Shown: piece after piece, positions 7,480 through 16,149 of the stretch | Numbering within the stretch: the stretch's first letter is position 1 | Layout: every line of letters starts with the position of its first letter | Assembly: GCA_900771425.1 (NCBI GenBank) | Contig: CAAGNV010000060.1 | Span: 1 to 64,000 of the forward strand | DNA length: 64,000 nucleotides | Direction: 5' to 3' | DNA from: Bacteroidaceae bacterium | Lineage (GTDB): Bacteria > Bacteroidota > Bacteroidia > Bacteroidales > Bacteroidaceae | Program-made: the position numbers and the translations under genes | The notes under the pieces: model-generated | What the model was told of the DNA's origin: nothing | The model's database searches: none | The model's input: only the letters and a program-made list of their open reading frames with translations

Positions 7480-9984
7480 TTACTGATACAGGTATGTGCG
7501 TTTCCACCCGCCGAAGTCGATGAGTATCTTCTCGAATACTATGCCTGGGTCTTGCGGACGGATGACGAGTGTCTGCTTTCCGGTACCTACGTTGATGGTT
7601 ACCTTGTTCTCGATGATACGGCTTGCCACGGCTGGGTAGAGCTTGTCGTACGGATGGTCTTCGTTGAGGTCGCGGTTGATGTTGACGGTCTGCATGTCCT
7701 TGCCGTCGAGTCCGATGGTGAAGCAGTGTCCGCCTTTGTTCTTGAATGCGAGGCTCGACTTGGTGATGACGTAGATGGTTGCCTGCTGTTCGGTAGGCTG
7801 TCCGCTGAACTCATATCGCAGTTCTGCCCCACGAGGGTCGGCTGTGTAAGGGAAGAGTGCAATGCCCGACTTGGTGCGCCCCATGTATGGTATTACCTTC
7901 CACTCGGTGCCTGCTCCGGCTGGCTTGCTGGTCTTGTAGTTCTCGGCGTCGATGACGGTATACTGTGTCTTGTCGCCTGTGCCGTTTGGTGTCACTCCGC
8001 GTCGTTGTCCACCGAACGGTGATGCCGGTGCGTTAGGGTCGATGGCACGTGGTGCTACTTGTTCGCGTGGTTCCTGCCAGCTGCGGTATCCTATGTGGTT
8101 CTGTGTCATCATGCCGTTCCACTTGCCTCCGGCCATGGTGTGGTTGTATTCGTCCATGTATTGCTTGTCGAGGGCGAAGCAACGGTCTACTTCAGCCTGG
8201 TCACCTGCTGCTGCGGCATAGTACATGTCGTAGAGGTTTGCCATTGCCTTGGTTGGGTAGAGCAGGAGCTGGTAGTATGCGTCGCGTGCGTTCAGGGGGA
8301 GTGCGTCGTATTGCTTCTGTGCATCGAGTGCGAGTCGGTCGTATTCTTCCTTGACCTGTCGCCATTCGCCTGTCTCGTAATTGTAGGTTCGTGCGTCGAG
8401 CATCTCAGGCGTGATGCGTCCGTTGTACCAGCTGTAGAGGTTCATGATGCGTGCTGCCTCGCGTGCCTGTGCCTCGCCGAACTGCTGTACGAAGAACTGG
8501 TATGTGTGGTCGGGCAGGTTGTCGATGGTCAGTGCCTTAGGGTTCCATGCCATGTTGAGGAAGAGGCTGATGGGGTATTCCATTGGCTTGATGTCGCCTA
8601 CGTTGAGCACCCATAGCTTGTTTACTCCGTAGTCGTAGGTGAGTTGGAGTTGTTCCCACATGTTGGCTATCGGTGTGACGTTGAGCCACTTGGTGTTGCG
8701 TGGTGCGCCTACATAGTCTACGTGGTAGTAAATGCCCCAACCGCCCTTGCGCTTCTGTTCCTCGGCTGTAGGCAGGCTGCGTATGTCGCCCCAGTTGTCG
8801 TCGCTCAGCAGTATGGTCACGTCGTCAGGCACGCGGAGTCCCTTGTCGTAGTACTTCTGCACCTCTTTATATAGTGCCCATACCTGTGGACGCTCTTCGG
8901 CTGGCCGTCCGGTCACTTCGCTGATGATGCGGCGCTGGTTGTCCACCACGCTCTTGAGTATGTCCATGACACGCTTGTCGCCGCTTCCGTCGTTTTCGTC
9001 ATCATGACCTTCCGTACCACCCATGGCTGTGTCGCCGTCGCCACGCATACCTATGGTAATGAGGTCTTCGGTACCCTTGGCACGCTCCATGCCTTCACGG
9101 AAGAACCGGTCGAGGTTGTCCTTGTTGGTCACGTAGTCCCATGCTCCCCACTTCTGACGGTTGCGTGCATACTCCTGGTGGTTGCGTGCCATCGGTTCGT
9201 GGTGGCTGGTACCCATGATGATGCCCATATCGTTGGCTGTCTGGCTGTTGACTGGGTCGTCGGCATAGAATGCCCATCCCCACATGGCTGGCCACAGGAA
9301 GTTGCCTCGCAGACGGAGTATGAGTTCGAAAACACGGCTGTAGAACTTATGGTCGCCATAGTCGGTGCCGTAGGTGTTCTTCACCCAAGAAGTAAGGCAT
9401 GGTGCCTCGTCGTTGATGAAGATGCCACGATAGCGTACGGCAGGTTCGCCGGCAGTGTATGTGCCCGACTTGATTGACAGGTTCTTGTGCTGCTCGGCAG
9501 GAACGTCAGCCCAATCGTACCAAGGCGATACGCCGAGTTGTTCGGACAGTTCGTATATGCCGTAGATGGCGCCTCGACGGTCACTTCCCGCTATGATGAG
9601 GTCACCGTCCTTGGTCTTCGGAACAATCATGAGATACTTCTCAGTCTTGCCAGCCAGTTCCCTTACCTGCGCAGCAGTGAGCAGTTTCTTCAGTGTAGGC
9701 ATGTCGTAAGTTCCCACCACGATGCGCGACGACTTGAGCGTAACAGTCCGAGTCTGCTTCCCTACAGCTATCACGCGCTGAAAGTCCTGACGCAGGTTCT
9801 CGGCAGCAATGAGCACACCCTTGTTGTCGGCAGGGTCAGTCACTACCTGAGGAACTGCTCCTTGTTGAATCAGGGTAAAACGACCGGAACCAAGTTTTTC
9901 AGATGTAATTCCGAGATGATCTTTGGCAGCGACGGTGCTCACTACGCCCATCAGCAATGCCATCAGTAAAAGTCTTGTCTTCAT
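7480..9984 (-). CDS. Glycoside hydrolase family 115 (xylan alpha-glucuronidase)
   Basis: An 834-residue secreted enzyme. Residues 1-20 form a signal peptide (MKTRLLLMALLMGVVSTVAA). GH115 landmarks follow: RYRGIFINDEAP, then LRLRGNFLWPAMW, then MGTSHHEPMARN, all diagnostic of the family catalytic core. The last about 170 residues (from YTVIDAENY) are the beta-sandwich C-terminal domain usual in GH115. Family members remove 4-O-methyl-glucuronic acid from internal and terminal xylose of glucuronoxylan, generally in the periplasm of Bacteroidota. Length is typical. It is a single-gene unit with its own promoter at 10038-10045; no SusC/D pair lies next to it. Activity on xylan is inferred from the family. 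Confidence 0.9.
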   Translation of the reverse strand: MKTRLLLMALLMGVVSTVAAKDHLGITSEKLGSGRFTLIQQGAVPQVVTDPADNKGVLIAAENLRQDFQRVIAVGKQTRTVTLKSSRIVVGTYDMPTLKKLLTAAQVRELAGKTEKYLMIVPKTKDGDLIIAGSDRRGAIYGIYELSEQLGVSPWYDWADVPAEQHKNLSIKSGTYTAGEPAVRYRGIFINDEAPCLTSWVKNTYGTDYGDHKFYSRVFELILRLRGNFLWPAMWGWAFYADDPVNSQTANDMGIIMGTSHHEPMARNHQEYARNRQKWGAWDYVTNKDNLDRFFREGMERAKGTEDLITIGMRGDGDTAMGGTEGHDDENDGSGDKRVMDILKSVVDNQRRIISEVTGRPAEERPQVWALYKEVQKYYDKGLRVPDDVTILLSDDNWGDIRSLPTAEEQKRKGGWGIYYHVDYVGAPRNTKWLNVTPIANMWEQLQLTYDYGVNKLWVLNVGDIKPMEYPISLFLNMAWNPKALTIDNLPDHTYQFFVQQFGEAQAREAARIMNLYSWYNGRITPEMLDARTYNYETGEWRQVKEEYDRLALDAQKQYDALPLNARDAYYQLLLYPTKAMANLYDMYYAAAAGDQAEVDRCFALDKQYMDEYNHTMAGGKWNGMMTQNHIGYRSWQEPREQVAPRAIDPNAPASPFGGQRRGVTPNGTGDKTQYTVIDAENYKTSKPAGAGTEWKVIPYMGRTKSGIALFPYTADPRGAELRYEFSGQPTEQQATIYVITKSSLAFKNKGGHCFTIGLDGKDMQTVNINRDLNEDHPYDKLYPAVASRIIENKVTINVGTGKQTLVIRPQDPGIVFEKILIDFGGWKRTYLYQ

Positions 9985-10037
9985 GTTTTTATGGTTATTA
10001 ATATTGATTATCGCAATGATTAGTAATATTCACGGTG

Positions 10038-10045
10038 CAAAATTA
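10038..10045 (-). promoter_or_regulatory. -7 box of the GH115 gene
   Basis: TAATTTTG followed by CACC on the minus strand matches TAnnTTTG. It lies 54 bp upstream of the GH115 start codon. Confidence 0.65.
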
Positions 10046-10307
10046 GTAATTTACCGCCACATCGCCATAACTCTCTGTAACCTTTTTTTGCTCATTTGTT
10101 ACATAACGCATAGAAGCAATGGATAAACAATTTATTTACTTATTTACTCATTTACTCAACTTTCAAGTCGAGCAAGCATTGACAGACGACGGCAGCGACA
10201 CCCATCGGCGCCCCTTCATCAGCACAAACAGACAGGCAGCCAACCAAAGTTCACCCCTTTTACACCTTTTATTTATATATAGGCACTTGCATTTGCACAT
10301 TTTTTAG

Positions 10308-10315
10308 TAACTTTG
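10308..10315 (+). promoter_or_regulatory. -7 box of lysS
   Basis: TAACTTTG followed by CACC, 29 bp before the lysS start. TTTG at 10293-10296 is at about the spacing expected for the -33 element, giving a near-complete Bacteroidota promoter. Confidence 0.75.
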
Positions 10316-10343
10316 CACCGAAATATAACTAAATTGGAATAGA

Positions 10344-11906
10344 ATGGCAACAACAGAACTCAGTGAACAAGAAATAGTACGCAGACAAAACCTGCAGGCT
10401 ATGCGCGACATGGGCATCAACCCCTACCCAGCAGCAGAGTACCCAACCAACGCATTCTCAGACGAGATAGTCGAGGAATTCGAGAAGACCGAAGGTCAGG
10501 AAGGCATCGAACCACGCCAGGTATGCATTGCCGGACGTATGATGAGCCGCCGTATCATGGGCAAGGCCTCATTCATCGAACTGAAAGACTCGAAAGGACG
10601 CATACAGGTCTATATCACCCGCGACGACATCTGCCCTGACGAAAACAAGGACATGTACAACGTAGTGTTCAAGAAACTGCTCGACCTCGGCGACTTCATC
10701 GGAATCCGCGGTTTCGTGTTCCGCACACAGACCGGACAGGTCAGCGTACACGCCAAGGAACTCACCATACTTGCCAAGAGCCTGCGCCCACTGCCAGTAG
10801 TCAAGGAGAAGGACGGACAGGTATATGACGCCTTTGCCGACCCAGAACTCCGCTACCGCCAGCGCTACGTCGACCTCATCGTCAACAACGGTGTGAAGGA
10901 CACATTCCTCAAGCGTGCCACCATCATACGCACCATGCGCCGCGTGTTCGACGAAGCCGGATTCACCGAAGTAGAGACACCAATCCTGCAGCAGATAGCA
11001 GGCGGAGCAAGCGCACGTCCGTTCATCACACACCACAACTCACTGGGCGTTGACCTCTACCTACGCATCGCAACCGAACTCTACCTGAAACGACTCATCG
11101 TAGGCGGATTCGAAGGAGTATATGAAATCGGACGCAACTTCCGCAACGAAGGCATGGACCGCAGCCACAACCCAGAGTTCACATGCATGGAACTCTACGT
11201 CAGCTACAAGGACTACAACTGGATGATGACATTCACCGAGAACCTGCTCGAGACCATCTGTCTGGCAGTCAACGGCACGACCGAAGTCAAGGTAGGCGAC
11301 AACATCGTCAGCTTCAAGGCACCATACCGCCGACTCCCTATCCTCGACGCCATCAAGGAGAAGACAGGACACGACCTCAGCACCATGACCGAAGACGAGA
11401 TGCGCAAGATAGCCAAGGACCTCGGCGTAGAAGACACCGACAAGATGGGACGCGGCAAACTCATCGACGAGATATTCGGCGAGACATGCGAAGGCACATT
11501 CATACAGCCTACATTCATCACCGACTACCCAGTCGAGATGTCACCACTCACCAAGATGCACCGTTCAAAGCCAGGACTCACCGAGCGATTCGAACTCATG
11601 GTCAACGGCAAGGAACTCGCCAACGCATACTCTGAGCTCAATGACCCTATCGACCAGGAAGAACGATTCATCGAGCAGATGCGACTCGCTGACAAGGGCG
11701 ACGACGAAGCAATGGTCATCGACCACGACTTCCTACGTGCACTCCAGTACGGCATGCCGCCTACATCAGGCATAGGCATAGGCATCGACCGACTCGCCAT
11801 ACTCATGACAGGCCAGCCAACCATTCAGGAAGTACTCCTCTTCCCTACCATGAAGCCAAAGACAACAGCTTCAGCCGAAAAGACAGAAGAAGACAAGACC
11901 GAATAA
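10344..11906 (+). CDS. lysS: Lysyl-tRNA synthetase, class II
   Basis: A 520-residue class II aminoacyl-tRNA synthetase that charges tRNA-Lys. The N-terminal OB-fold anticodon-binding domain is visible in VCIAGRMMSRRIMGKASFIEL (about residues 54-74). Class II motif 2 is FRNEGMDRSHNPEFTCMELY and motif 3 is GIGIGIDRLAILMT near the C-terminus. It ends in a charged tail (EKTEEDKTE). It starts close to a TAnnTTTG promoter, and gpsA follows after 12 bp, so the two are almost certainly cotranscribed. Confidence 0.97.
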   Translation: MATTELSEQEIVRRQNLQAMRDMGINPYPAAEYPTNAFSDEIVEEFEKTEGQEGIEPRQVCIAGRMMSRRIMGKASFIELKDSKGRIQVYITRDDICPDENKDMYNVVFKKLLDLGDFIGIRGFVFRTQTGQVSVHAKELTILAKSLRPLPVVKEKDGQVYDAFADPELRYRQRYVDLIVNNGVKDTFLKRATIIRTMRRVFDEAGFTEVETPILQQIAGGASARPFITHHNSLGVDLYLRIATELYLKRLIVGGFEGVYEIGRNFRNEGMDRSHNPEFTCMELYVSYKDYNWMMTFTENLLETICLAVNGTTEVKVGDNIVSFKAPYRRLPILDAIKEKTGHDLSTMTEDEMRKIAKDLGVEDTDKMGRGKLIDEIFGETCEGTFIQPTFITDYPVEMSPLTKMHRSKPGLTERFELMVNGKELANAYSELNDPIDQEERFIEQMRLADKGDDEAMVIDHDFLRALQYGMPPTSGIGIGIDRLAILMTGQPTIQEVLLFPTMKPKTTASAEKTEEDKTE

Positions 11907-11918
11907 CCCAACCCCGAT

Positions 11919-12923
11919 ATGCAATTTACAAGTCCAGGTCGAGTGGCAGTCATCGGAGGCGGCAGCTGGGCAACAGCCATCGCCAAGATAGTGATGCGAC
12001 ACGAAGAAAAGATCAACTGGTACATGCGCCGCGACGACCGCATCGAGGAGTTCAAGCAACTCGGGCACAACCCGGGCTACCTCACCATGCAGCAATTCGA
12101 CGTGAGCCGCATCAACTTCTCGTCCGACCTCAACAAAATCATCGAACAGTCCGACACACTCATCTTCGTCACACCATCGCCATACCTGAAGGGACACCTC
12201 AAGAAACTCCGTGCCAGCATACGCGAGAAGATGATATGCATAGCCATCAAGGGTATCGTGCCCGACGACAACGTCACCGTATCACAATATTTCCAGCAGG
12301 CCTTCAACATACCGGCCGACCACCTCGCGGTCATCGGAGGACCAAGCCACGCCGAAGAAGTAGCAATGGACAAACTATGCTACCTCACCATCGGATGCAC
12401 CAATCCTGACAACGCACGCATGGTTGCCGACATGTTGACCAACAAGTACGTCAAGACGTCAGTGTCGAACGACATCGAGGGCATCGAGTACAGCTCCGTA
12501 CTGAAAAACGTATATGCCATAGCGGCAGGCATGTGCCACGGACTGGGCTACGGCGACAACTTCCAGGCAGTACTCGTAGCCAACGCAGCACAGGAGATGG
12601 ACCGCTTCCTACAAAACGTAGAACAGGAATGCAAGCGCGACGTAATCAAAACCGCATACCTCGGCGACTTGCTCGTGACCATGTATTCCACATTCTCCCG
12701 CAACCGTACGTTCGGTACCTTGATTGGACGCAACTATAGTGTGAAGTCTGCTCAGCTGGAAATGGAAATGATTGCCGAAGGTTATTACGGCACATTCTGC
12801 ATGAAGCAAATCAACCGTCGCTACCATGTCAACATGCCAATACTCGATGCCATGTACAACATCCTATACGAGGGCATCGACCCTAAGGTTGAAATAAAAC
12901 TGCTCAGCGACACATTCAGATAA
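11919..12923 (+). CDS. gpsA: Glycerol-3-phosphate dehydrogenase [NAD(P)+]
   Basis: A 334-residue cytosolic enzyme reducing dihydroxyacetone phosphate to sn-glycerol 3-phosphate for phospholipid synthesis. The N-terminal Rossmann motif is VAVIGGGSWATAIAKIV. The conserved substrate-binding region appears as SVLKNVYAIAAGMCHGLGYGDN, containing the lysine of the family (LKN). The C-terminal helical domain ends near the usual length. It sits 12 bp behind lysS; the pairing with lysS is a gene-order feature, not a shared pathway. A strong hairpin terminator follows at 12971-13016. Confidence 0.93.
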   Translation: MQFTSPGRVAVIGGGSWATAIAKIVMRHEEKINWYMRRDDRIEEFKQLGHNPGYLTMQQFDVSRINFSSDLNKIIEQSDTLIFVTPSPYLKGHLKKLRASIREKMICIAIKGIVPDDNVTVSQYFQQAFNIPADHLAVIGGPSHAEEVAMDKLCYLTIGCTNPDNARMVADMLTNKYVKTSVSNDIEGIEYSSVLKNVYAIAAGMCHGLGYGDNFQAVLVANAAQEMDRFLQNVEQECKRDVIKTAYLGDLLVTMYSTFSRNRTFGTLIGRNYSVKSAQLEMEMIAEGYYGTFCMKQINRRYHVNMPILDAMYNILYEGIDPKVEIKLLSDTFR

Positions 12924-12970
12924 AGAAACGCCACGGACAATACGTCACAGGCGTTACGTCGTCAAGACAA

Positions 12971-13016
12971 AAGAACTTCCAGATACATGAGAGTGCTCAT
13001 GTGCCTGGAAGTTCTT
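12971..13016. terminator. Bidirectional terminator between gpsA and gamma carbonic anhydrase
   Basis: AAGAACTTCCAG (12971-12982) pairs perfectly with CTGGAAGTTCTT (13005-13016), flanked by ACAA on the left and GTTTTGT on the right, so it can act in both directions. This is the only convergent gene pair in the window with no 21-22 bp palindromic array. Confidence 0.8.
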
Positions 13017-13088
13017 GTTTTGTGCTGGATGCCGGCAGCGACACCCATTCCTATTTACTAATAGGTGTGTTCTATAAATTCACCTTAT

Positions 13089-13652
13089 TTACCTATTTGC
13101 AGTCAGAGAACCGTCACTGATGACAGTCTCGCTCACCTCGGGCTTATACCAGTCCTTATACATGATGTAGTGCTGTGCGATGCCCTGGTTGAGTTCCTTC
13201 GCCTGTTCGGGGTCAACCTTCTTGATGAACTTGGCAGGTACGCCTCCCCACAGTTCGCCGTCGCCCACCTGCGTATTCTTCAGCACAAGCGCTCCGGCAG
13301 CGATGATTGCACCCTCGCCGATGACAGCATTGTCGAGAATCGTGGCACCCATGCCGATGAGTGCGCACGACTTGACCGTACAGCCGTGGAGCGTCACGTT
13401 ATGACCGATGGTCACGTCGTCGCCGATTTCCATCGCCGCCTTCTGGTACAGGGTGTGGAGGCACGAGCCGTCCTGTATGTTCACACGGTTGCCGATACGT
13501 ATGTAGTTCACGTCGCCGCGCACCACCGCATTGAACCATACCGTGCACTGGTCGCCCATCGTCACGTCGCCTACAATCGTTGCATTCTCGCTGAAATAGC
13601 AGTCCTTCCCCCACTTCGGGGTCAGGCCGCATACTGTCTTTATCAGAGCCAT
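13089..13652 (-). CDS. Gamma carbonic anhydrase-like hexapeptide protein
   Basis: A 187-residue left-handed beta-helix protein. Hexapeptide repeats run through most of the sequence (VVRGDVNYIRIGNRVNIQDG, then ATILDNAVIGEGAIIAAGAL). Candidate metal ligands are the His residues in CLHT and IGHNVTLHGC, arranged as in the Cam/CaiE/YrdA group. Family members form trimers and bind Zn or Fe; only some have proven carbonic anhydrase activity, so the reaction is not certain. Single gene with its own promoter at 13682-13689, divergent from sufS. Confidence 0.85.
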   Translation of the reverse strand: MALIKTVCGLTPKWGKDCYFSENATIVGDVTMGDQCTVWFNAVVRGDVNYIRIGNRVNIQDGSCLHTLYQKAAMEIGDDVTIGHNVTLHGCTVKSCALIGMGATILDNAVIGEGAIIAAGALVLKNTQVGDGELWGGVPAKFIKKVDPEQAKELNQGIAQHYIMYKDWYKPEVSETVISDGSLTANR

Positions 13653-13681
13653 TGTCGTTTGCTGTTTTGAATAATCATCTG

Positions 13682-13689
13682 CAAAGGTA
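13682..13689 (-). promoter_or_regulatory. -7 box of the gamma carbonic anhydrase gene
   Basis: TACCTTTG followed by CAG on the minus strand, 30 bp from the start codon. Confidence 0.7.
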
Positions 13690-13753
13690 GTGAAATTCTC
13701 GCGCTTGGCTATGCTTATATTGGATTTTTAACTCTTAATCTTTAATTTATTCG

Positions 13754-13761
13754 TATCTTTG
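13754..13761 (+). promoter_or_regulatory. -7 box of sufS
   Basis: TATCTTTG followed by CAG, 29 bp before the sufS start codon. Confidence 0.7.
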
Positions 13762-13789
13762 CAGTCGAAATGTAAAACCACTGACGATT

Positions 13790-14980
13790 ATGTATGATGT
13801 TTCAACGATAAGGGCCGACTTCCCGATACTCAGCCGTACGGTTTACGACAAGCCGCTCATCTACCTCGACAACGCTGCCACGACGCAGAAGCCACGCTGT
13901 GTGATCGACGCCATCAGCGACGAATACTGCAACGTGAATGCCAACGTACACCGCGGAGTACACTTCCTGTCACAGCGTGCCACCGACCTGCACGAACAGT
14001 CGCGCGAGACGGTACGACGGTTCATCGGGGCGAAGTCAACAGCCGAAATCATCTTCACGCGCGGCACTACCGAGAGCATCAACCTGCTGGCATCGTGCCT
14101 GCGTCAGGCCACCGACCGCCGCGAGGTCATCGTCTCCACCCTCGAGCACCACTCCGACATAGTGCCATGGCAACTCAACGGATTCACCGTACGCCCGATA
14201 CCGATGGCAGACGACGGCACGCCCGACCTCGAAGCCTACCGCCAGATGTTCACCGACGACACTGCCCTCGTGGCAGTCACACAGGTGTCGAACGTACTCG
14301 GAACCGCCAACCCAGTGGATGACATAATCAGGATAGCACACGGCAACGGCGTGGAAGTACTCATCGACGGCGCACAGTCAACCCCACACATGGCAGTCGA
14401 TGTCAGTCAGATGGACTGCGACTACTTCGCCTTCAGCGGTCACAAGATATACGGTCCGACAGGTGTCGGCGTGCTGTATGGGCGCGAGCGACTGCTCGAC
14501 AGCCTCCCACCTTATCAGGGAGGCGGCGAGATGATCAAGAACGTCAGTTTCAGCCATACCACCTTCAACGAACTGCCATATAAGTTCGAGGCAGGCACAC
14601 CCGACTACGTAGGAACGCATGCATTGGCAGTGGCGCTCGACTATGTGTCGGCACTCGGCATGGACTCCATTCACCGTCATGAGCAGGAACTATGTCGATA
14701 CGCACTCGAGCAGATGAACACCATCGACGGAATGAAGATTTACGGAGCACCCACAGCCGGTCCTATCAGTTTCAAGGTAGGCGACATCCACCACCTCGAC
14801 CTCGGCACGCTGCTCGACCGTCTGGGCATTGCCATACGTACCGGCCACCACTGCGCAGAACCACTCATGCACCGCCTGGGCATCGAAGGCACTGCCCGCG
14901 CCTCGTTCGGACTCTATAACACGAAGGAAGAAATCGACCGATTCGTAGCAGGCATCCGCCGCGTAGCAATGATGTTCTAA
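13790..14980 (+). CDS. sufS: Cysteine desulfurase, SufS type
   Basis: A 396-residue class V aminotransferase-fold enzyme that uses pyridoxal phosphate to take sulfur from cysteine for Fe-S cluster assembly. The N-terminus YDKPLIYLDNAATTQKP is characteristic of the SufS (group II) branch. The PLP lysine is K219 in SGHKIYGPTGVG and the persulfide cysteine is C355 in RTGHHCAEPLMHRLG. In many Bacteroidales sufS ends a sufBCDS operon; here it stands alone with its own promoter, so the scaffold genes must lie elsewhere. The downstream gap holds a seven-unit palindromic array and a bidirectional terminator. Confidence 0.93.
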   Translation: MYDVSTIRADFPILSRTVYDKPLIYLDNAATTQKPRCVIDAISDEYCNVNANVHRGVHFLSQRATDLHEQSRETVRRFIGAKSTAEIIFTRGTTESINLLASCLRQATDRREVIVSTLEHHSDIVPWQLNGFTVRPIPMADDGTPDLEAYRQMFTDDTALVAVTQVSNVLGTANPVDDIIRIAHGNGVEVLIDGAQSTPHMAVDVSQMDCDYFAFSGHKIYGPTGVGVLYGRERLLDSLPPYQGGGEMIKNVSFSHTTFNELPYKFEAGTPDYVGTHALAVALDYVSALGMDSIHRHEQELCRYALEQMNTIDGMKIYGAPTAGPISFKVGDIHHLDLGTLLDRLGIAIRTGHHCAEPLMHRLGIEGTARASFGLYNTKEEIDRFVAGIRRVAMMF

Positions 14981-15056
14981 GCCGAACAGTCGCCGTCAGG
15001 CATATCTCTCCGTAATATCACATATAACCGTAGCCTCACACCAACAGTTCCGATTC

Positions 15057-15210
15057 CAGTCCCAAGCAGGTGGGACTCCAGTCCCAGCCAAGTGGGACTG
15101 CAGTACCAAGCAGGTGGGACTGGCGTACCAAGCAGGTGGGACTGGCGTACCGAGCAGGAAGTACTCCAGTACCGAGCAGGAAGTACTGGCGTAAGAAGCA
15201 GGTGTTACAA
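15057..15210. repeat. 22-bp palindromic repeat array B1 (7 units)
   Basis: Exactly seven contiguous 22-bp units (154 bp). The commonest form is a hairpin AGTCCCA - AGCAGG - TGGGACT. Units 5 and 6 have AGTAC/GTACT arms and unit 7 GTAA/TTAC, while the central AGCAGG is kept. It lies in the convergent gap between sufS (+) and rnc (-). The same unit recurs at 34507-34638 and 59288-59353. Confidence 0.9.
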
Positions 15211-15252
15211 CCGACGTGTGCAATTAACCCAGCGATAGTTGAATGAACCAAT

Positions 15253-15286
15253 AAAAAAAACTTCCCCTTACGAGGGAAGTTTTTTT
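15253..15286. terminator. Bidirectional terminator between sufS and rnc
   Basis: ACTTCCC and GGGAAGT arms are flanked by A8 on the left and T7 on the right, giving a canonical intrinsic terminator on both strands. It closes the acpP-fabF-rnc transcript and can also stop sufS read-through. Confidence 0.9.
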
Positions 15287-15327
15287 ATCTGCAGAGTCAT
15301 TTGCAAGACAAGTGTATTGCCACATTG

Positions 15328-16143
15328 TCATTCCTGCTTCTGTTCCTGGCTTATGGCATTCTGTTCCTTTGCCTTCTTGTTGGCAGTACGGGCATCGAAG
15401 AGTTTGTTGACGAAACCGACGTCGCCCTGTACTTTCTTCAGGGCCGAGTGTGCTGCGCCCTGATGACTGTCCTTCTTGCTGTAGCCCACGCCCTTGCCGC
15501 AGAACACGCCTTCGATGAAGACCTCGCTGAAGAACTTTGAGGCATTGTCTTCCTTGGTTTCCTTCACCTCGAACACTATCTTGAGTTGGTGCTTCTGACA
15601 CCACTCGATGAGTTTGCTCTTGAAGTTGGCATCGGTTGACGATATCTTTTCGATGTCGAGGTACTTGGCAAATATCACTTCTTCCATGAACTGATAGCAG
15701 AACCGATAGCCACGGTCGAGGTATATGGCACCGATGAATGCCTCGAAGGCATTGCCGTTGAGCGAACTGTGGCGCGTGAGTTGCAGGTTGTTGCTGTGGA
15801 GTACCAGTTTGTCGAGACCTATGGTTACGGCCAGTTGGTTCAGAGTCTCACGGCATACGAGTTTGCTGCGCAGCGTGGTGAGGAACCCTTCCTGACGCTT
15901 GGTATATTTCTTGTAGAGTATGTCGGCAACGACGGCACCGAGCACTGCATCGCCCAGAAACTCCAGACGTTCGTTGTTGACATTGCCCCGCCCTGCATCA
16001 TGGCACGACCGGTGGCGCAATGCCGTCTGATAGAGTTTCAGTCGGTGGGGATAGAACCCCATGATATTATATAAGTTAAGATAAGGCTCTTTATCTTTAT
16101 AGAACGAGAGCCTTATCTTATCTATGTTATTGCGTAGTCGCAT
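15328..16143 (-). CDS. rnc: Ribonuclease III
   Basis: A 271-residue double-strand-specific endoribonuclease for rRNA and mRNA processing. The family signature NERLEFLGDAVLGAVVAD is present, with its catalytic acidic residues. The second half holds a dsRNA-binding domain starting near DANFKSKLIEWCQKH, followed by a Lys/Gln-rich tail (ANKKAKEQNAISQEQKQE). It starts 6 bp after the fabF stop, so translation is probably coupled. The acpP-fabF-rnc order is conserved in Bacteroidales. The N-terminus is about 25 residues longer than in short RNase III proteins. Confidence 0.95.
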   Translation of the reverse strand: MRLRNNIDKIRLSFYKDKEPYLNLYNIMGFYPHRLKLYQTALRHRSCHDAGRGNVNNERLEFLGDAVLGAVVADILYKKYTKRQEGFLTTLRSKLVCRETLNQLAVTIGLDKLVLHSNNLQLTRHSSLNGNAFEAFIGAIYLDRGYRFCYQFMEEVIFAKYLDIEKISSTDANFKSKLIEWCQKHQLKIVFEVKETKEDNASKFFSEVFIEGVFCGKGVGYSKKDSHQGAAHSALKKVQGDVGFVNKLFDARTANKKAKEQNAISQEQKQE

Positions 16144-16149
16144 ATATAT

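Larger units (their letters stand above)
9985..10343. other. 359-bp divergent promoter region (GH115 / lysS)
   Basis: Carries a promoter on each strand (10038-10045 minus, 10308-10315 plus). A run of TTTACT words lies at about 10132-10160, and 10190-10205 holds a 16-bp word repeated beyond gpsA at 13033-13048. No gene is supported here. Confidence 0.6.
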
